From the NCBI GenBank assembly GCA_030630395.1, contig DAOVNE010000033.1:1-9017 (forward strand): a stretch of 9,017 nucleotides of DNA. The letters are read 5' to 3'. Origin of the DNA: Candidatus Eiseniibacteriota bacterium (lineage in GTDB: Bacteria; Joyebacterota; Joyebacteria; Joyebacterales; Joyebacteraceae). The notes below the pieces were generated by a model. That model was not told the DNA's origin, did not search any database, and saw only the letters and a list, made by a program, of their open reading frames with translations. Position numbers and translations under genes: made by a program. Shown piece by piece: positions 5,568-9,017 of this stretch; position 1 is the stretch's first letter, and each line of letters begins with the position of its first letter.

Positions 5568-8500
5568 CTAGCTGTCACGTCCGCAGCACTTCTTGTACTT
5601 CTTCCCGCTTCCGCAAGGACACGGGGAGTTGCGTCCGACCTTCTCTTCGGTGTGTACAGGCTCCCGCCGTGGCGATTCACTCCCGTCGGCCGCCTTCTTT
5701 CTTCCGCTCACTGCCGCCGTGGGACCCGGACCCGTCGGCCTGGCAGTCGGCGCCCCGAACTCAGGAACCGGCATCGTGGACGTGGGTCGAGGAGCAGCAC
5801 TCTGGGATGCGCTCCGTGCATCGGCGTGGCTTGCCCTTTCAACCCGGACCCGATCAACAGGCTCGGGTGGTCTCTGTATCTGTGCACGGAACAGGAGCTG
5901 AACCGATTCCTCCTGTATGGTCTCCACCATGCTCATGAAGAGATCGAACGCCTCACGCTTGTACTCAAGGAGAGGCTCCCTCTGGCCGTAGGCCCGGAGG
6001 CCTATGCCTTCCCTCAACCGGTCAAGCTCGTAGAGATGATCGCGCCAGCCACGGTCCAGAACCTGCAGGAAGACCAGCCGCTCGAGTCGCCGCATGACGT
6101 CCGACCCCAACTGCTCCTCGCGCCTCTCATACGCCATGCGCGTTGCACTGTCCAGGTTTTCAACGAGTCCGTCGCGCGTTAGACCGGTCACGTCAACCTC
6201 TGAGAAGTTCACGTCGACCATAAATATACGGAGTAGGTCATTACGGAGTCCGGCGAGATCCCACTTCTCCTGGATGTCGCCGATGTCGATGTGCTCATCC
6301 AGCCTTCGACCGACGATGTCCTCGAATATCTCCCTGATCTCACCGCTGAGATCTCCGCCCTCGAGGATATTGAGGCGCTGCGCATAGATCACCTCACGCT
6401 GCTGGTTCATCACGTCGTCGTATTCGAGGAGGTGCTTTCTGATGTCGAAGTTGTGTCCCTCGACGCGCACCTGCGCGCGTTCGATGGCTTTCGTCACCAT
6501 GGGATGCTGGATGACCTCGCCCTCGGGTACCCCGAGTGTCGTCATGACCTTGGAGATGCGCTCGGGCGCGAAGAGGCGCATCAGATCGTCCTCAAGGGAG
6601 ATGAAGAACTCGGATCCACCCGGGTCTCCCTGGCGTCCGCCTCGCCCTCTAAGCTGGCGGTCGATACGTCTCGAGTCGTGACGCTCGGTGCCCACGATCC
6701 GGAGGCCGCAAGGCATGTCAGCCATGCACTCAGCGGTCAGATCGTGGTCGTTCTCACAGTCCGCGCAGTTCTTATCGACACACTTCAGACAGCAGCGCTC
6801 GCACTTGAGCACTCCCGGCGCCAGCTTGATATCCGTGCCGCGACCGGCCATGTTCGTCGCGATCGTGACCGCGCCGATGGCGCCTGCCTGACGCACGATC
6901 TCGGCCTCTTTCTGGTGGTGCTTCGCGTTCAGGACATTGTGCGGGATCTTCCGTGACTTCAGAAGTCGGGAGATTATCTCAGAGACCTCGACCGACGCGG
7001 TTCCGACAAGGATCGGCTGCTTGCGCTCATGGAGCCTGGCTATCTCATCGATCACCGCGGCGAACTTCTCTCGTCTCGTCTTGTAGATACGGTCGTCGTA
7101 GTCGGCACGCCTGATCGGTTCGTTCGTGGGTATGACGTGGACGCTGAGGTTATAGATCTCCCCGAACTCGCCCTCCTCGGTCTCGGCCGTGCCTGTCATC
7201 CCGGAGAGTTTCTCATACATGCGGAAGTAGTTCTGAAGCGTGATCGTGGCGAGAGTCTGAGTCTCCCGCTCGATCGTGACGCCCTCCTTGGCCTCCACCG
7301 CCTGGTGGATCCCGTCCGACCACCGGCGTCCGGGCATCAGGCGCCCCGTGAACGCATCGACGATCATGACCTTGCCGTCCTGGACGACGTAGTCGACGTT
7401 CTTCTCGAAGAGCGCGTAGGCTTTGAGAAGCGCGTGGACGTTGTGGATCCGCTCGCTCGTGTTGGCGTAGTCGAGGTGGAGTTTGTCCTTTCGTTCCGCC
7501 TTCTCCGTGTCATTCAGCGTCTCGTCCGCATCGACCTCGGCTATCTGTACGGAGAGGTCCGGCAGGACGAGAAGGCTGCGTTCCGCAGGTGAAAGCGCGT
7601 CACGCCCCATCTCCATGAGCGACACACTGTGCCCACGCTCATCCATGGCGTAGAGCATCTCCTCATCGAGAGTGGGAAGCATCTTGTCGCGCGACATCTC
7701 ACCCTCAACGCGCTGGACCTCGGTCTTGAGCGAGGGATCCTCGAAGAGCCGCATGAGCCTGCGATGCTTGGGAGATCCGCGGGTGACCTGGACGAGCTTG
7801 ACGAGGCCCTCGTAGCGTGTATCAGGATCGGCGAGGAGCTTCTCCGCCTCGTCCAGAAGCGTGCCTATGAGACTGGCCTGCTTCCGAATCAGGCGCTCTA
7901 CCGGGGGCTTGAGCTTGTCGAACATGTGTGTCGAATGCTCGACCGTGCCCGATATGATGAGAGGCGTTCGCGCCTCGTCGATGAGAACACTGTCAACCTC
8001 ATCCACTATCGCGTAGTGGTGCTTCCTCTGCACCCGGTCCTCGAGGCGGACCGCCATGTTGTCTCTGAGGTAGTCGAAACCGAACTCGTTATTCGTGCCA
8101 TAGGTTATGTCGGCCGCATACTGCTCCCGACGCTCCTGTGGCGTCATACCGGTCTGGATGCATCCCACGGAGAGCCCAAGCGTCTCGTAGAGCCTTCCCA
8201 TCCACTGGGCATCGCGGAGAGCCAGATAATCGTTCACGGTGACCAGGTGGGCGCCCTTCCCCTCGATAGCGTTCAGATAGAGCGGGAACGTGGCGGCCAG
8301 CGTCTTGCCCTCGCCGGTGGCCATCTCAGCGATGTCACCGCGGTGAAGAACGACGGCGCCGGTCAGCTGTACATCGAAGGGGATCATCTCCCAGGTCGTT
8401 TCGTGTCCAACGACCTCCCAGCTCGTACCGACCATCCGACGACATGTCTCCTTGACGACGGCAAAGGCCTCGTGCATCAGGTCGTCGACGGTCTCGCCGC

Positions 8501-8666
8501 TCTTGAGGCGAGATCTGAACTCATCCGTCTTGGCGCGGAGTTCATCATCGCTCAGACCATCAAGCGTTTCGTGAATCTCATTGATACGGGCAACGTCAGG
8601 CAGGAGCTTCTTTACCTCGCGCTCCGCCTTCGTACCCATGAACTTTGTGACGAGCTTGTGAAACAC
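5568..8666 (-). CDS. secA: Protein translocase ATPase subunit SecA (long form)
   Basis: SecA is the ATPase that drives unfolded preproteins through SecYEG at the inner membrane. The 1032-residue product shows NBD1 with Walker A GEGKT (118-122) and DEVDSVLIDEART (222-234). An enlarged preprotein-crosslinking region (about 240-405) is longer than in E. coli SecA (901 residues overall) and resembles FCB-group SecAs. NBD2 has TNMAGRGTDIKL (604-615) and RGRGGRQGDPG (673-683; the fifth residue is Gly where Ser or Ala is usual). Helical scaffold and wing regions follow, then a Pro/Ala-rich linker, and a zinc-binding SEC-C tail CPCGSGKKYKKCC (Cys 1016, 1018, 1027, 1028). NBD2 also carries an eight-Cys insertion at 622-653. 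GTG 8666 is chosen because AGGGGG lies 7 nt upstream and the protein then begins VFHKLVTKFMG, like MFxKLLTKxFG of the family; ATG 8672 (site too close) and GTG 8684 are alternatives. It is 106 nt downstream of the preceding gene. Confidence 0.98.
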   Translation of the reverse strand: MFHKLVTKFMGTKAEREVKKLLPDVARINEIHETLDGLSDDELRAKTDEFRSRLKSGETVDDLMHEAFAVVKETCRRMVGTSWEVVGHETTWEMIPFDVQLTGAVVLHRGDIAEMATGEGKTLAATFPLYLNAIEGKGAHLVTVNDYLALRDAQWMGRLYETLGLSVGCIQTGMTPQERREQYAADITYGTNNEFGFDYLRDNMAVRLEDRVQRKHHYAIVDEVDSVLIDEARTPLIISGTVEHSTHMFDKLKPPVERLIRKQASLIGTLLDEAEKLLADPDTRYEGLVKLVQVTRGSPKHRRLMRLFEDPSLKTEVQRVEGEMSRDKMLPTLDEEMLYAMDERGHSVSLMEMGRDALSPAERSLLVLPDLSVQIAEVDADETLNDTEKAERKDKLHLDYANTSERIHNVHALLKAYALFEKNVDYVVQDGKVMIVDAFTGRLMPGRRWSDGIHQAVEAKEGVTIERETQTLATITLQNYFRMYEKLSGMTGTAETEEGEFGEIYNLSVHVIPTNEPIRRADYDDRIYKTRREKFAAVIDEIARLHERKQPILVGTASVEVSEIISRLLKSRKIPHNVLNAKHHQKEAEIVRQAGAIGAVTIATNMAGRGTDIKLAPGVLKCERCCLKCVDKNCADCENDHDLTAECMADMPCGLRIVGTERHDSRRIDRQLRGRGGRQGDPGGSEFFISLEDDLMRLFAPERISKVMTTLGVPEGEVIQHPMVTKAIERAQVRVEGHNFDIRKHLLEYDDVMNQQREVIYAQRLNILEGGDLSGEIREIFEDIVGRRLDEHIDIGDIQEKWDLAGLRNDLLRIFMVDVNFSEVDVTGLTRDGLVENLDSATRMAYERREEQLGSDVMRRLERLVFLQVLDRGWRDHLYELDRLREGIGLRAYGQREPLLEYKREAFDLFMSMVETIQEESVQLLFRAQIQRPPEPVDRVRVERASHADARSASQSAAPRPTSTMPVPEFGAPTARPTGPGPTAAVSGRKKAADGSESPRREPVHTEEKVGRNSPCPCGSGKKYKKCCGRDS

Positions 8667-8679
8667 GCACATACCCCCT
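8667..8679 (-). promoter_or_regulatory. Ribosome-binding site of secA
   Basis: AGGGGG (8679-8674) is 7 nt upstream of GTG 8666 but only 1 nt upstream of ATG 8672. The spacing favours the GTG start and parallels the AGGGGG-GTG arrangement of dapF in this window. Confidence 0.5.
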
Positions 8680-8719
8680 GGCACCGTTGCTTCTTACATC
8701 GTACAGGAGCTAATCGGAC

Positions 8720-8748
8720 AAACTAGCAGACTCGACGGAGGCGCGCAA
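8720..8748 (-). promoter_or_regulatory. Weak candidate promoter for secA
   Basis: On the minus strand TTGCGC (8748-8743) and TAGTTT (8725-8720) are separated by 17 nt, and the second box is preceded by TGC, an extended -10-like pattern. Matches to the sigma-70 consensus are partial, and some FCB bacteria use a different -10 consensus, so this is only a candidate. It lies in the 106-nt leader, the largest gap between genes in the window and the best place for a promoter. Confidence 0.25.
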
Positions 8749-8761
8749 GCCTCTTGGAGGC
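8738..8761. repeat. Alternating small hairpins upstream of secA
   Basis: The plus strand reads gaggc, gcgcaa, gcctc, ttg, gaggc. The central gcctc can pair with either flanking gaggc, giving two mutually exclusive 5-bp stems (loops of 6 and 3 nt). The layout resembles a miniature switch or attenuator, but stems this short are common by chance. There is no T-run to make a terminator for the upstream gene. Confidence 0.3.
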
Positions 8762-8772
8762 GACTGGACCGT

Positions 8773-9017
8773 CTACTTGGTCACATTTAGAGGAGATTCC
8801 GCGGTATCGCTGATGTAGACACCGGAGGAATAGGTTGCCGTGGCCGTAAGGCGAACCGAGTACTGCCCCGGTGGAAGCGGTTCTTGGGTCTCGGGGAGCC
8901 GCTCTCCCCGTGGGCTATCCGGGGTCTTCCGGCGCGCCGTGGCGGGATTCCAGACCTCCACGTTCTCCCCCATGGCCCGCCGTCGGTCGTTCACGATGGT
9001 CTGGACGACGTTGCCGC
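8773..9017 (-). CDS. C-terminal part of a probable secreted protein with FlgD-like Ig domain (N-terminus beyond the window)
   Basis: The minus-strand frame is open from the right edge to a TAG at 8775-8773, giving 80 residues beginning GNVVQTIVNDRRRAMGENVEVW and ending SPLNVTK. The pattern G-x-V-V-x-T-I-V, then V-x-V-W, then PPGQYSVRLTATATY, matches the C-terminal FlgD-like Ig fold often found at the end of large secreted or surface proteins in FCB and related phyla. That fold usually reads GxxVRTL, then W-D-G, then GVYxYRL. A longer-than-usual charged loop separates the tryptophan strand from the PPGQY strand. A GTG at 8994 could be read as a start, but the frame continues upstream with the conserved first strand, so the visible piece is better taken as a C-terminus. 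The gene's identity and the rest of its domains cannot be seen. It ends 106 nt before secA. Confidence 0.6.
   Translation of the reverse strand, partial: GNVVQTIVNDRRRAMGENVEVWNPATARRKTPDSPRGERLPETQEPLPPGQYSVRLTATATYSSGVYISDTAESPLNVTK

Noticed and set aside
5220..6182. 320-codon open frame on the plus strand across the secA-topA gap
   Set aside because: It overlaps the conserved ends of secA and topA on the other strand and has no visible family motif.
8694..8699. Start-stop pair (ATG TAA) in the secA leader as a regulatory micro-ORF
   Set aside because: It has no ribosome-binding site upstream, and such pairs are common by chance.
7629..8726. 365-codon open frame on the plus strand
   Set aside because: It is antisense to the conserved NBD1 and crosslinking regions of secA, and its translation has no recognisable domain.

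Overview
The window is a compact stretch of bacterial housekeeping genes, all read on the minus strand. In transcription order, from the right edge to the left, they are: the 3' end of a gene for a probably secreted beta-rich protein, secA, topA, a XerC-type tyrosine recombinase gene, argF, an Ig-like lipoprotein gene, and the 5' part of dapF. dapF runs off the left edge and the first gene runs off the right edge. No rRNA, tRNA, CRISPR, insertion sequence or phage gene was recognised.

The organism looks like a GC-rich, meso-DAP-peptidoglycan, Gram-negative bacterium. The SecA is long (about 1032 residues) and has the enlarged preprotein-crosslinking region I associate with Bacteroidetes/Chlorobi/Gemmatimonadetes-like (FCB) lineages. 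The lipoprotein with an N-terminal SbsA-type Ig-like domain and the FlgD-like C-terminus at the right edge are also common in FCB and related candidate phyla. This placement is inference and I would not go below superphylum.

Layout. 8773-9017: C-terminus of the upstream gene. 8667-8772: secA leader, with small alternative hairpins, a weak candidate promoter and a ribosome-binding site favouring a GTG start. 5568-8666: secA. 5499-5567: short gap with a stem-loop. 3270-5498: topA. 2339-3283: xerC, overlapping the topA end by 14 nt. 1413-2312: argF. 575-1348: lipoprotein. 1-565: dapF, starting 9 nt after the lipoprotein stop codon. Tight spacing from topA to dapF suggests one operon or strongly coupled transcription, joining protein export, DNA supercoiling, chromosome dimer resolution, arginine synthesis, an envelope lipoprotein and DAP/lysine synthesis.

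The most unusual signals are an 84-bp almost perfect palindrome inside the dapF coding sequence (148-231) that keeps the reading frame, and an eight-cysteine insertion in the second nucleotide-binding domain of SecA (6708-6803). I did not find a convincing new multi-gene system. The long plus-strand open frames are shadows of conserved minus-strand genes.
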